DNA from: Phenylobacterium koreense
Lineage (GTDB): Bacteria > Pseudomonadota > Alphaproteobacteria > Caulobacterales > Caulobacteraceae
Reading direction: 5' to 3'
NCBI RefSeq assembly: GCF_040545335.1
Contig: NZ_JBEPLU010000001.1
Span: 558,001-622,000, forward strand
Length of the DNA stretch: 64,000 nt
Shown here: piece after piece, positions 1-8,424 of the stretch
Layout of the letters: every line of letters starts with the position of its first letter
Position numbering within the stretch: the stretch's first letter is position 1
Translations under genes and position numbers: made by a program
The notes under the pieces: model-generated
What the model saw: only the letters and a program-made list of their open reading frames with translations
Databases searched by the model: none
What the model was told of the DNA's origin: nothing

Positions 1-2
1 TC

Positions 3-614
3 GCGGACCTGAAGGGCCGGCCGATCCTCCTGTCCGACGCCTCGGTCACCGCCTTCTGGGTCTGGCTGAAGTCGAAATACGGCTTCACCGACGACCAGAT
101 CCGCAAGTACACCTTCAACGCCGCCCCATTCCTGGCCGACAAGCGCGTGGTGCAGCAGGGCTACGTGACCTCCGAGCCCTACACCATCGAGAAGCAGGCG
201 GGCCTCAAGCCGAAGGTCTTCCTGCTCGCCGACGAGGGTTATCCCGGCTACGCGACCATGATCCTGGTCCCCGACAGCCTGATCCAGAAGAACCCGGCCG
301 CGGTGCGGGCCTTCGTCGAAGCCTCGGCCGCCGGCTGGAAGAGCTATCTCGATGGCGACGCCGCCCCCGGCGACGCCCTGATCAAGAAGGACAATCCGGA
401 GATGACCCAGGACGTCCTCGACCAGGCGCGCGCCAAGATGAAGTCCTACGGCATCGTGGATTCCGGCGACGCCCAGACCGCCGGCGTCGGGGTCATGACC
501 GACGCCCGCTGGGCCGAGTTCTTCAAGGTCGCCGCCGACCAGGGCGTCTATCCGAAGGACTTGGACTACAAGAAGGCCTACACCCTCGACTTCGTGACGC
601 CGGCGGCGAAGTAG
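3..614 (+). CDS. ABC transporter substrate-binding protein, NitT/TauT/ThiY type (5' end missing)
   Basis: C-terminal part of a periplasmic solute-binding protein. The frame is open from the left window edge, so the true start and signal peptide lie outside. The visible part matches the SsuA/THI5/NMT1 fold: a lobe-2 segment reading DLKGRPILLSD, a central WVWLKSKYGFTDDQI helix and a conserved C-terminal run containing DARWAEFF. This family binds small organic or inorganic ligands such as nitrate, taurine, alkanesulfonates or thiamin precursors. The ligand cannot be read from this fragment. The stop codon lies three bases before the ATPase gene, and the permease follows, so the three genes form one operon. 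An internal GTG at 147 is not the real start. Confidence 0.85.
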   Translation, partial: ADLKGRPILLSDASVTAFWVWLKSKYGFTDDQIRKYTFNAAPFLADKRVVQQGYVTSEPYTIEKQAGLKPKVFLLADEGYPGYATMILVPDSLIQKNPAAVRAFVEASAAGWKSYLDGDAAPGDALIKKDNPEMTQDVLDQARAKMKSYGIVDSGDAQTAGVGVMTDARWAEFFKVAADQGVYPKDLDYKKAYTLDFVTPAAK

Positions 615-617
615 CCG

Positions 618-1394
618 ATGCGTGCGCCGACGCTCACCGCGAAACGCGCGAGCCTGGTCTCCTTCGAAGACGTCGAGGTCGTCTATCCTGGCCGGGGCCT
701 GGCGCTGGGGCCGGTAAGCCTTTCCATCGCGCCTGGCGAGATCCTCGCCCTGGTCGGCCCCTCCGGCGGCGGCAAGTCCACCGCCCTGCGCCTGCTCGCA
801 GGCCTCGAGCAGCCGACCCGCGGCGAGGTGCGCCGCACCACCCGGCGAGGCGAGACGGCGGTGGTGTTCCAGGCGCCGACCCTGGCGCCCTGGTTGTCGG
901 CCCAGGCCAATGTCGCCCTGCCCCTCGAACTCGGCGGCATGGCCAAGCGCGAGGCCTATGACCGCGCAGCCGAGGCCCTGGCCCGCGTCGGCCTGGCCGG
1001 AACCGAGAGGATGCGCCCTGCCGCGCTGTCCGGCGGCATGGCCATGCGGGTGTCGCTGGCGCGGGCGATGGTCACCGAGCCGCGGCTGCTGTTGCTGGAC
1101 GAGCCGTTCGCCGCCCTCGACGAGATCACCCGCCGCACCCTGGCCGACGACGTGCTGGCGCTCTGGGAGGTCTCGAAGCCGGCGATCGTGTTCGTCACCC
1201 ACAATGTCGAGGAGGCGGCCTACATGGCGAGCCGCGTCGCCGTCCTGACCCGTGGCCCGGGCCGCATCGCCGGGATCGCGCAGATCGACGCGCCGCTGCC
1301 CCGTCCCGCCGGCTTCCGGACCCAGGACGTCTTCCGCGAGGCGGCCGAAGAAGTCTCCGGCCTGTTGGCCCTCGGCATGCAGGCGGCGGCATGA
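618..1394 (+). CDS. ABC transporter ATP-binding protein, NitT/TauT family
   Basis: Cytoplasmic ATPase of a nitrate/sulfonate/taurine-type importer, 258 residues. Walker A GPSGGGKST is at about residues 47-55, the Q-loop is VFQAPTLAPW near 83, the signature is LSGGMAMRVSLARAM near 138-152 and Walker B is LLLLDEPFAALD near 160. The signature has Met where most relatives have Gln (LSGGM rather than LSGGQ). A His switch is visible in VTHNVEEA. The stop overlaps the permease start by four bases (ATGA), which indicates translational coupling. The substrate should be the same as that of the upstream binding protein and is not identifiable here. Confidence 0.92.
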   Translation: MRAPTLTAKRASLVSFEDVEVVYPGRGLALGPVSLSIAPGEILALVGPSGGGKSTALRLLAGLEQPTRGEVRRTTRRGETAVVFQAPTLAPWLSAQANVALPLELGGMAKREAYDRAAEALARVGLAGTERMRPAALSGGMAMRVSLARAMVTEPRLLLLDEPFAALDEITRRTLADDVLALWEVSKPAIVFVTHNVEEAAYMASRVAVLTRGPGRIAGIAQIDAPLPRPAGFRTQDVFREAAEEVSGLLALGMQAAA

Positions 1395-2149
1395 GCAAGA
1401 TCCTCGCGCCCGCCCTGCTGGTCGTCATCCTGCTGGCGGCCTGGGAAGCCGCCGTGCGGGCGATGGGCGTACCGGCCTATTTCCTACCCCCGCCCTCGGG
1501 CGTGGCGACCGCCCTGGCCGAGAACCTGCCCAGCCTGCTCGGCGCAGCCTGGATCACCCTTTCGACGGCCGTCGTCGCCCTGGTGATCGCCAGCCTCATC
1601 GCCACCGGCCTGGCGGTCGTTGTCGGGCTGAACCCCTTGCTGGAGGCGGCGGTTCGCCCGCTCGCCTCGGTCCTGCAGGTGACGCCGGTCGTGGCCATCG
1701 CGCCGCTGGTGCTGATCTGGGCCGGCATCGACCATCCGGAGCGGGCGATCGTCGCCCTCGCCGTGCTCGTCGCCTTCTTCCCGATCTTCTCGGGTGCGGT
1801 GACCGGCCTGCGCGCCGCCGATCCGGACCTGGAGCGCCTGTTCGATCTCTATGGCGCAAGGCGCTGGAGCCGGGTCATGCGGCTGCGCCTGCCCTCAGCG
1901 GTGCCCTTCCTGCTGGAGGGCCACAAGGTCGGGGCGGGCCTCGCCATCATCGGGGCGGTGGTCGCCGAGTTCGGAGCCGGTTCGGGCGGGGTTCGTGGCC
2001 TGGCCTGGCAGATCCTGGACGCCGGGAACAAGCTGCAGACCGCGCGGATGATCGCGGCCCTTGTCGTGCTGGGGATCATGGGCGTGGCCCTGCACGCCCT
2101 GCTGGAGCTGGCCGAGCGGGCGGGCCTTTCCTGGTGGAGAGGTCGTTAA
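1391..2149 (+). CDS. ABC transporter permease, NitT/TauT family
   Basis: Inner-membrane permease of 252 residues with about six predicted transmembrane helices. The first is at about residues 5-25 and the last at about 220-240. The EAA-type cytoplasmic loop that docks with the ATPase is recognisable around LYGARRWSRVMRLRLPSAVP (about residues 153-172). It is the third gene of the importer operon and its ATG overlaps the ATPase stop. The length is normal for the BPD_transp_1 family. Transcription then meets a short 70-bp gap before the next gene on the same strand. Confidence 0.92.
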   Translation: MSKILAPALLVVILLAAWEAAVRAMGVPAYFLPPPSGVATALAENLPSLLGAAWITLSTAVVALVIASLIATGLAVVVGLNPLLEAAVRPLASVLQVTPVVAIAPLVLIWAGIDHPERAIVALAVLVAFFPIFSGAVTGLRAADPDLERLFDLYGARRWSRVMRLRLPSAVPFLLEGHKVGAGLAIIGAVVAEFGAGSGGVRGLAWQILDAGNKLQTARMIAALVVLGIMGVALHALLELAERAGLSWWRGR

Positions 2150-2219
2150 GCTCAGCCGTTAGGCGAGGATTAAGCCAAGGCGGTTAACTCTGACGGCGTC
2201 TCTCCCGCAAGATTCGTCC

Positions 2220-3314
2220 ATGGCCCGCAGCAAGCTTCACGACCTGATCGAGATGGCCAAGGAGCCGTCCAGCGAGCGTCGCCGCGAACTGCTGCGGGGT
2301 GTCACCGACCTTTTCTTCGCCAGAGAAGAAGTCCGGCGGGGCGACGAGCTCGAGCTGTTCGACGAGGTGCTGAGCCAGCTCGCGGGCGAGATGGAGGAAG
2401 CGGTCCGCCTGGAACTGGCCGGCCGCATGGCCGCCGCCGCCAGCCCGCCGCGCGGCCTGCTGCGCGACCTGGCCCGCGACGTCTCCATCGAAGTCGCCCG
2501 CCCGGTGCTGACCAGCTCCAGCGCGCTCACCGAGGACGACCTGCTGTCGGTCGCCCGTACGCGGGGCCAGGACCACCTGCGCGCCATCTCGCAACGGCCC
2601 ATGGTGTCGGAGGCGGTCTCCGAGGCCATCGTCGAGCGCGGCGACGACGCCACGCTCGGGGTGCTGCTGGCCAACGAGGGCGCGCTGATGTCGCGCGAAA
2701 CCCACGAGGCCGTGGTCGACCGCGCGGTCGAGAACCCGGCCCTGCACGCCGCGGTCGTCAAGCGCCAGACCCTGCCGATCGATCTGCTGAACGAGATGTA
2801 CTTCGTGGTCGAGGCCCGGCTGCGCGGCGAAATCCTCGCGCGCAACGACAGCCTCGATCCCGCCGAACTGGACGCCGCCCTGGCCGCCGGCCGCAAGCAG
2901 GTCGCCGCCCGCGACGGCGCGCTGCCCCCGGACTATGCAGAGGCGGAAAAGCAGATTCGGCTGCTGCGGCTGCGCGGGGCGATCACGCCCCAGCTCCTGG
3001 CCGGCTTCCTGCGCGCACGCGAGACCACCAAGTTCCTGGTGGCGCTCAGCGAACTGGCCGAGGTCGACTTCCATACGGTCAAGCGGATCATGGAGCGCCG
3101 GGAGCTGGACGCCCTCTCCATCGTCTGCAAGGCGGCCGACTTCGACCGCTCGCTCTACCTGACCTTCGCCGTGCTGATTCTCGACCGCGACGCCAACGCC
3201 ATGGGCCGGGCGCGCGAGTACGGCGAGCTCTATGAGAACCTGCCCCGTGAAGCGGCCCAGCGCACCCTCCGTTTCTGGCGGATGCGCCGCAACGCCGGGG
3301 ACATGGCCGCTTAG
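2220..3314 (+). CDS. DUF2336 domain-containing protein
   Basis: A 364-residue soluble, mostly helical protein of the DUF2336 family, common in Caulobacterales and other alphaproteobacteria and without an established function. The family pattern is seen as successive two-helix repeats of HEAT-like character: RRELLRGVTDLFF near residue 21, then LLRDLARDVSIEVARPVL, and the repeated theme of IVERGDDATLGVLLANEGA. No signal peptide or membrane helix is seen. The minus strand has a long competing open frame, rejected because only the plus-strand protein belongs to a known family. It ends four bases into a convergent gene. A second DUF2336 protein lies at 15649-16827. Confidence 0.85.
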   Translation: MARSKLHDLIEMAKEPSSERRRELLRGVTDLFFAREEVRRGDELELFDEVLSQLAGEMEEAVRLELAGRMAAAASPPRGLLRDLARDVSIEVARPVLTSSSALTEDDLLSVARTRGQDHLRAISQRPMVSEAVSEAIVERGDDATLGVLLANEGALMSRETHEAVVDRAVENPALHAAVVKRQTLPIDLLNEMYFVVEARLRGEILARNDSLDPAELDAALAAGRKQVAARDGALPPDYAEAEKQIRLLRLRGAITPQLLAGFLRARETTKFLVALSELAEVDFHTVKRIMERRELDALSIVCKAADFDRSLYLTFAVLILDRDANAMGRAREYGELYENLPREAAQRTLRFWRMRRNAGDMAA

Positions 3315-4372
3315 GGAGCCGCCGGGGCGGGTGCTGGCGCGGGCGCTGGATCGAGTTCCTGGTAGCGGATCGGTACGCGAATCCTCCCGCCCACCACCGG
3401 CAGTCCTTCCATCGACCATTGGCGAACCCGAAAGCCGTCCGAGATAGCGAGCGCCGCGTCTCCGAAACCCAAGGCCGCGGGTTCCTCACTCTGCACTGAA
3501 CAGTCGACAAGCCGTCCGCCTGGGCCGACCTCACATGACAGAAGCGCCTTGCCGGTCGTGACGCCGGCCTTCACCGCCGCTTTCGGATAGGCCTCGGCGA
3601 AGTCGATTCCCGAGGGCATCGACGCCCAGACTGGCTTGCCGACCAGTCGTTTGGACGGATCGAGCATTTCCGGCGCGAAGGTGAAGGATAATTGAGTGAG
3701 CATGCCGGCGGTCTTCATTCCGTCGTCCAGGACCGCAGGACCGACGAAAGCGTCCGACAGCGACTTCGCCGCCTTCGCGAAACCGAGACGTTCGGGCTCC
3801 TCTTTCACCGTCTCACAGCCGCTAAGACGCCCCTCGCCCTTGAAAGCGCAGTTCAGGGTCACCCGACCGCCCACGTCCTTGGCCCTGGCTTCCTCGGGAT
3901 AAGCGCCGGCCACCTGCGAGTATGAGGGGGCGGAACTCCAATTGACGTTGCTCAGAGCACGGCGAGTCGGCATCGCATACGGCCCGGCCCCAGGGATTCG
4001 CGTTCCCGTCGAGAGGCCGGGCTTCTGGAAATTGAACGGGACCCTGACCTCGCTCACCACGGGCTTGCCGTCGTGGGTGGCCGGCTTCATCAATAGCTGT
4101 GGGGCGAGCCCCAAGGCGGCGCTTCCGAATCCGGCGCCGGCAGGCGTTTCGGCGGCGACCCGGCAATCGAAGAGCGCGCCGTACAGGTTGACCTTGCAGG
4201 CAATGATCGCTTGGCCACCCAGCCCCCTCTTCCAGGCGTCCGTCGGCCAGACCGCCATTATGTCTTCCGGCGACGGCGGCTTCAGCCAATCCGGCTTGGT
4301 GTCCTGTGCCTGCGCTGTGATCGGCTGCACGCAGGCTGCCGCCAATACGGCGGCCCATATCCGCTTACTCAT
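3311..4372 (-). CDS. Secreted protein with three TonB_C-like modules
   Basis: A 353-residue exported protein with a clear signal peptide (MSKRIWAAVLAAACVQPITAQA). Three segments look like the C-terminal domain of TonB. Each has the order G-x-(V/A)-x-L-x-C followed by (D/G)C(R/E/S)V and (L/F)GF...AA. They centre on about residues 55-100, 165-215 and 275-330, and the cysteine pairs suggest a disulfide in each. There is no N-terminal membrane anchor and no Pro-rich TonB spacer; a short Pro-Ala tail closes the protein. A GGGGAGC ribosome-binding site precedes the ATG. It is probably periplasmic. A role as an energy transducer is not supported because the ExbB/D-contacting anchor is absent. Confidence 0.7.
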   Translation of the reverse strand: MSKRIWAAVLAAACVQPITAQAQDTKPDWLKPPSPEDIMAVWPTDAWKRGLGGQAIIACKVNLYGALFDCRVAAETPAGAGFGSAALGLAPQLLMKPATHDGKPVVSEVRVPFNFQKPGLSTGTRIPGAGPYAMPTRRALSNVNWSSAPSYSQVAGAYPEEARAKDVGGRVTLNCAFKGEGRLSGCETVKEEPERLGFAKAAKSLSDAFVGPAVLDDGMKTAGMLTQLSFTFAPEMLDPSKRLVGKPVWASMPSGIDFAEAYPKAAVKAGVTTGKALLSCEVGPGGRLVDCSVQSEEPAALGFGDAALAISDGFRVRQWSMEGLPVVGGRIRVPIRYQELDPAPAPAPAPAAP

Positions 4373-4429
4373 GCTCCCCCCGAAGCTGCTCGCCCTATGC
4401 TGGCGAGCGCGCCGGAGAAGTGCAACCGA

Positions 4430-5806
4430 TCACAGAGGACGGGCGGGAGTTCCTGCGCCGGCCAGGCGGTCCAGAGCGTCGGCGGCGATCACGCTCAGCG
4501 AGCGCAGGCCCAGTTCCCCGAAGACGTCCAAGGCGGCGCTGAGCGCCATGGCCGCGGAGGCGCGTTCGCCGTGGTCCTGGCCGGTGATGTCGATCCGGGC
4601 TTCATAGAGGCGCGCCAGGTTCACCTGCAGCAGGGCCCAGGCCGCCGGGTCGCGCCGGGCCGAGATTGCGGCCAGCTCTATCTTGAAGGCCGCCTCGGCC
4701 GCGTCCAGCACGGTCAGGTCGCCGGAAAGCTCGGCCGAACGCGCCAGGCAGAGCGCGCGGTTCGAGGCGCCCAGGGCCCGTAGCGCCAGCCCCGGCGCCT
4801 TGCGCAGGACGTGGGCCGCGCGGTCGTAGCAGGTGACGGCCTGCTCGTAGGCACGCTCGGAAGCGCCGGCCTCGCCGAGGGCCTGCAGGCCTTGCGCAAG
4901 CGCCGTCTGGGCCTTGGCCCAGTCCAGCGGACTGTGCTCGCGGGAAAGTTCGCCGACCACGTCGGCCAAGGCGGTCACGGCCAGGGCGAGGCTCTCGACG
5001 TCCCCCGCCACCTCGCCCAGCAGCGCCATGGCCTGGCCGCGCAGGGCCGCGGCTCGCGCCCAGCTCAGGGGTTCGAAGGTGCTGTCGAGGCCCTTGAGCG
5101 CCCGCTCGGACTCGTCACGGGCCATGGTCAGCAGCTCGGCGTCGCGCAGCCGCGCGCCCCATGCGATCAGGATGTCGGCCAGCACCAGCCGCGCCTCGAC
5201 CGCCAGCAGGCGCGCGGCCCGGCAGCGCTTGGTCAGGCTCTGCAGCCCGGCGATCGGCGCGGCGAACCGGCCCGCTGCGGCGCGGGCCGCGCGGGCGTCG
5301 GCGAAGGTCATCTGCTCGCGCGCCTCGATGGCGGCGATTCCCAGGTCGGCCAACGGCAGGGCCAGGCCGCCGCGGGCCGCAGCGCGCGCCTCGCGGAAGG
5401 CGACCTCGGCGGCCGCGTTCAATCCCTCGTCCCCGAAAAGCTCGGCGCCTAGCATGGCGCAGAAGGCCTGCTCGCAGCGGGCCCGCGCCCAGCCATCCGG
5501 CCGGCGCTCCCTGCCGAAGGCCTCGGCGGCCGCCTCGGCGGTCGAGGCGGCCTTGCGAAGCATCGAGGCCTCGCCGGACCGGCGTGCGACCTCGCGCCAG
5601 ACGATGGCGCTCTCCAGCCGGCGCTGGGCTTTGTCCTTGGCGCCGACGCGCCCGGCGGCGGTGTCGGCCGCGCGACCTTCCTGGGCGATCATGCGCAGAT
5701 CGAGCAGCTCCAGCAGGGCTGCGTCGCCTCCCGTCAGCCCGTCGCGCGGCGGATGGATGACGTCCGCTCCGAACAGTCGCTTCAGTTCTCGACCGAGCTC
5801 GAACAT
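4430..5806 (-). CDS. TPR-like helical repeat protein, function unknown
   Basis: A soluble protein of about 458 residues, rich in Ala, Glu, Arg and Leu and built of helix-turn-helix repeats of TPR type. Examples are the segments AFREARAAARGGLALPLADL and SLALAVTALADVVGELSREH, and the repeated phrase (S/D)PLDWAKAQTALAQGL / DPAAWALLQVNLARLYEA, typical of alphaproteobacterial TPR proteins. I chose the ATG at 5806 over a GTG at 5839 because CGGAGCC lies eight bases upstream of it. No signal peptide is seen. The partner and function are unknown. The 5' side faces a promoter-containing gap shared with the divergent methyltransferase. Confidence 0.65.
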   Translation of the reverse strand: MFELGRELKRLFGADVIHPPRDGLTGGDAALLELLDLRMIAQEGRAADTAAGRVGAKDKAQRRLESAIVWREVARRSGEASMLRKAASTAEAAAEAFGRERRPDGWARARCEQAFCAMLGAELFGDEGLNAAAEVAFREARAAARGGLALPLADLGIAAIEAREQMTFADARAARAAAGRFAAPIAGLQSLTKRCRAARLLAVEARLVLADILIAWGARLRDAELLTMARDESERALKGLDSTFEPLSWARAAALRGQAMALLGEVAGDVESLALAVTALADVVGELSREHSPLDWAKAQTALAQGLQALGEAGASERAYEQAVTCYDRAAHVLRKAPGLALRALGASNRALCLARSAELSGDLTVLDAAEAAFKIELAAISARRDPAAWALLQVNLARLYEARIDITGQDHGERASAAMALSAALDVFGELGLRSLSVIAADALDRLAGAGTPARPL

Positions 5807-6079
5807 CCAAAGGCTCCGATCACCCTGCCGTCTCAACACGAGACGCGCCCAAAGGGTTCAGACCAGACCGAGCAAACCCGGAGCCGCCATCGTAAACAAG
5901 TGGTTAACGGCGCAGCTATGGTTAACAAAGCCTAAATTTCTTGTGTACGACCCGTGACCATACTCGGCCCGGTTCTTGCTTAACGTTGAGGCCGACGCTG
6001 GGGGTCTGCCGACTTTCACACAATCGCGCTTGTTTCCGCCTCAATTGCTGGGGACGCTTTCCGGGCAACGGAGGCGCAC
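5807..6079. promoter_or_regulatory. Divergent intergenic region
   Basis: A 273-bp gap between the divergent TPR-like protein and the TylF-type methyltransferase. It is more AT-rich than its surroundings, with several GTTAAC hexamers around 5899, 5920 and 5980, so it should hold both promoters. No clean -35/-10 pair or known operator can be assigned. The GTTAAC spacings do not fit the TTAA-N7-TTAA pattern of CtrA. Confidence 0.4.
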
Positions 6080-6793
6080 ATGAACCCCATCACAGGTTTG
6101 GTCCGACGCTTGAATGCCGTGAGTCTCAGCGCCGATGCACGGCGCATTCGCGACGAGCGGCTCACCTACCTCACCCCCGACAAGCTCAACCGCCTGGAGG
6201 GAACCCTGCGCGAGACCCTCAGGCTCGACGTTCCGGGCGATGTGCTGGAGTTCGGCGTCGCCCTCGGCGGCTCGGCGGTCCTGCTGGCCAAGCAGGCGAC
6301 GGCGGCGGGTCACCGGTTCGCCGGTTTCGACGTCTTCGCCATGATCCCTCCCCCAACCTCCGAGAAGGACGACGCCAAGTCCAAGCAACGCTACGAGACC
6401 ATCGCCGCCGGCGAGTCCAAGGGGATCGGCGGCGATTCCTATTACGGCTATCGCGACGACCTCTATGCCGACGTGATCGCGACCTTCGAACGCCACGGCT
6501 TGGCGGTCGACGGCCAGCAGATCGCCCTGGTCAAAGGCCTGTTCGAGGACACCTGGCCGACCGCGGGGTCGAAGAGCGTCGCCTTCGCTCACATCGACTG
6601 CGACTGGTACGACCCGGTGAAGTTCTGCCTGGAATCGGTGGCCGAGCGGCTGTCGACCGGCGGGGTGATGATGCTGGACGACTACAACGACTACGGCGGC
6701 TGCAAGACCGCCACGGACGAGTTCATCGCCGCCAATCCCGGCTTCCGCTTCGAACCGGGCGTGAACCCGATCATCCGGAAGGTCGTGAACTAG
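6080..6793 (+). CDS. TylF/MycF-type class I SAM-dependent methyltransferase
   Basis: A 237-residue methyltransferase of the macrocin O-methyltransferase (TylF) family. The SAM-binding loop is EFGVALGGSAVLLA at about residues 55-68. The Mg2+-binding acid set typical of the family is visible as HIDCDWYDP (about 173-181) and MLDDYNDYGGCKTATDEF (about 197-214). In the family the metal and these acids position a sugar or polyol hydroxyl for O-methylation. In non-antibiotic producers such genes often act on surface polysaccharide sugars. No glycosyltransferase is adjacent, so the acceptor is unknown. The stop overlaps the convergent prfC stop. Confidence 0.85.
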   Translation: MNPITGLVRRLNAVSLSADARRIRDERLTYLTPDKLNRLEGTLRETLRLDVPGDVLEFGVALGGSAVLLAKQATAAGHRFAGFDVFAMIPPPTSEKDDAKSKQRYETIAAGESKGIGGDSYYGYRDDLYADVIATFERHGLAVDGQQIALVKGLFEDTWPTAGSKSVAFAHIDCDWYDPVKFCLESVAERLSTGGVMMLDDYNDYGGCKTATDEFIAANPGFRFEPGVNPIIRKVVN

Positions 6794-8379
6794 GCCCGTT
6801 CCTTCGAGCGTTCGAACCCGACCTTCGGGAAGCGCTCGCCGACATAGCCGATTTCCCAGGAGGACTTGGCCAGGAACACCGGCTGCTCGTCGATGTCGGC
6901 GGCCATCGCGCCCTTGTGCTTGTTCGCGAAGTCCTCGACGTCGGCCTTCTCGCCCGACAGCCAGCGCGCCTCGGAATAGGGCGCCGGCTCGAAGATCACC
7001 TCGAGCTGGTACTCGTTGGCCAGCCGGTCGGCCATGACCTCGAACTGCAGTTGGCCAACGGCGCCGACGATGAAGTCCGAGCCGATCACCGGCCGGAAGA
7101 GCTGGGTGACGCCCTCCTCGGCCAGGCCTTCCAGCGCCTTCTTGAGATGCTTGGCCTTCAGCGGATCCTTGACCCGCACGCGCTGCAGGATTTCCGGCGC
7201 GAAGTTGGGCAGGCCGGCGAACCGCAGCAGGCCGCTTTCCGACAGGCTGTCGCCCACCCGCAGCACCCCGTGGTTGGGAATGCCGATGACGTCGCCGGCG
7301 AAAGCTTCCTCAGCCAGTTCGCGGTCCGAAGCGAAGAACATGATCGGCGCGTTGACCGAAAGCTGGCGCCCGGTGTTCTGCACCTTCAGCTTCATGCCGC
7401 GCTGGAACTTGCCCGAGGTCAGGCGCAGGAAGGCGATCCGGTCCCGATGGTTCGGGTCCATGTTCGCCTGCACCTTGAAGACGAAGCCGGTCACTTCGCG
7501 ATCGCCCGGGGCGACGTGGGTCGGCTCGCCGCTCTTCACCGCCGCCACGGCCTTGGGCGGCGGGGCGTAGGCGCCCAGGCCCGCCAGCAGTTGGTCAACT
7601 CCGAAGTGGCGCAGGGCCGAACCGAAGAACACCGGCGTCATGTGACCTTCCAGGAAGGACTTCGGGTCGAAGGGCTTGGACGCCTCCTGGACCAGCATCG
7701 CGCTCTCTTCCAGCTCGCCCTGCTCTTCGGGATCGAGATAGCTGACGATGGCGTTGCCGCCGAAGGCGACCGGGTCCGGGTGGCCCTCGTCGCGGTTCTT
7801 GGAGAACGGCACGAACTGCTGGCTGCGCAGGTCCAGCATCCCCTTGAACCGCCCGCCCGAGCCGGCCGGCCAGAACAGCGGCGCCGGATCGAGCGCCAGC
7901 TTCGAGGCGATCTCGTCCAGCAGTTCGATGGGGTCCTGGGCCTCGCGGTCCATCTTGTTGATGAAGGTCACGATCGGGATGTCGCGCAGGCGGCAGACCT
8001 CGAAGAGCTTCAGGGTCTGGGGCTCGATGCCCTTGGCGGCGTCCAGCACCATGACGGCCGCGTCGGCCGCGGTCAGGGTCCGGTACGTGTCTTCGGAGAA
8101 GTCCTCGTGGCCGGGTGTGTCCAGCAGGTTGAACATCAGGCCGTCGTGGTCGAACGTCATGACGCTGGCCGAGACCGAGATGCCGCGCTCGCGCTCGATC
8201 TTCATCCAGTCGGAACGGGTGCGGCGGTTCTCGCCGCGGGCGCGCACCGCGCCGGCCGCCCGGATCGCCCCGCCGGCCAGCAGCAGGTTTTCCGTCAGGG
8301 TCGTCTTGCCGGCGTCGGGATGGGAAATGATCGCGAAGGTGCGGCGGCGCGCGGCCTCGGCGGCGGGAGAAGTGCTCAT
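6790..8379 (-). CDS. prfC: Peptide chain release factor 3
   Basis: A 529-residue translational GTPase that recycles RF1/RF2 after peptide release. G1 SHPDAGKTT is at residues 19-27, G3 DTPGHEDF near 86-93, and G4 NKMDREAQDP near 140-149. The C-terminal half contains the RF3 hallmark VGAVGQLQFEVMADRL near 430. The length and domain order (GTPase, beta-barrel II, RF3 C-terminal domain) match the family. It is convergent with the methyltransferase and 45 bp downstream of the ligase gene on the same strand. Confidence 0.96.
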   Translation of the reverse strand: MSTSPAAEAARRRTFAIISHPDAGKTTLTENLLLAGGAIRAAGAVRARGENRRTRSDWMKIERERGISVSASVMTFDHDGLMFNLLDTPGHEDFSEDTYRTLTAADAAVMVLDAAKGIEPQTLKLFEVCRLRDIPIVTFINKMDREAQDPIELLDEIASKLALDPAPLFWPAGSGGRFKGMLDLRSQQFVPFSKNRDEGHPDPVAFGGNAIVSYLDPEEQGELEESAMLVQEASKPFDPKSFLEGHMTPVFFGSALRHFGVDQLLAGLGAYAPPPKAVAAVKSGEPTHVAPGDREVTGFVFKVQANMDPNHRDRIAFLRLTSGKFQRGMKLKVQNTGRQLSVNAPIMFFASDRELAEEAFAGDVIGIPNHGVLRVGDSLSESGLLRFAGLPNFAPEILQRVRVKDPLKAKHLKKALEGLAEEGVTQLFRPVIGSDFIVGAVGQLQFEVMADRLANEYQLEVIFEPAPYSEARWLSGEKADVEDFANKHKGAMAADIDEQPVFLAKSSWEIGYVGERFPKVGFERSKERA

Positions 8380-8424
8380 CAGGCGGCGATAGCACCCCTT
8401 TTGGCCTGTGCGAAGCCGGCGCGC

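Noticed and set aside
2184..3419. 411-codon minus-strand frame over the DUF2336 gene
   Set aside because: No family features, while the plus strand encodes a recognisable DUF2336 protein.
5840..6079. CtrA binding site (TTAA-N7-TTAA) in the GTTAAC-rich gap
   Set aside because: The TTAA pairs I found here and near 2150-2190 are 10 or 14 bases apart, not seven.
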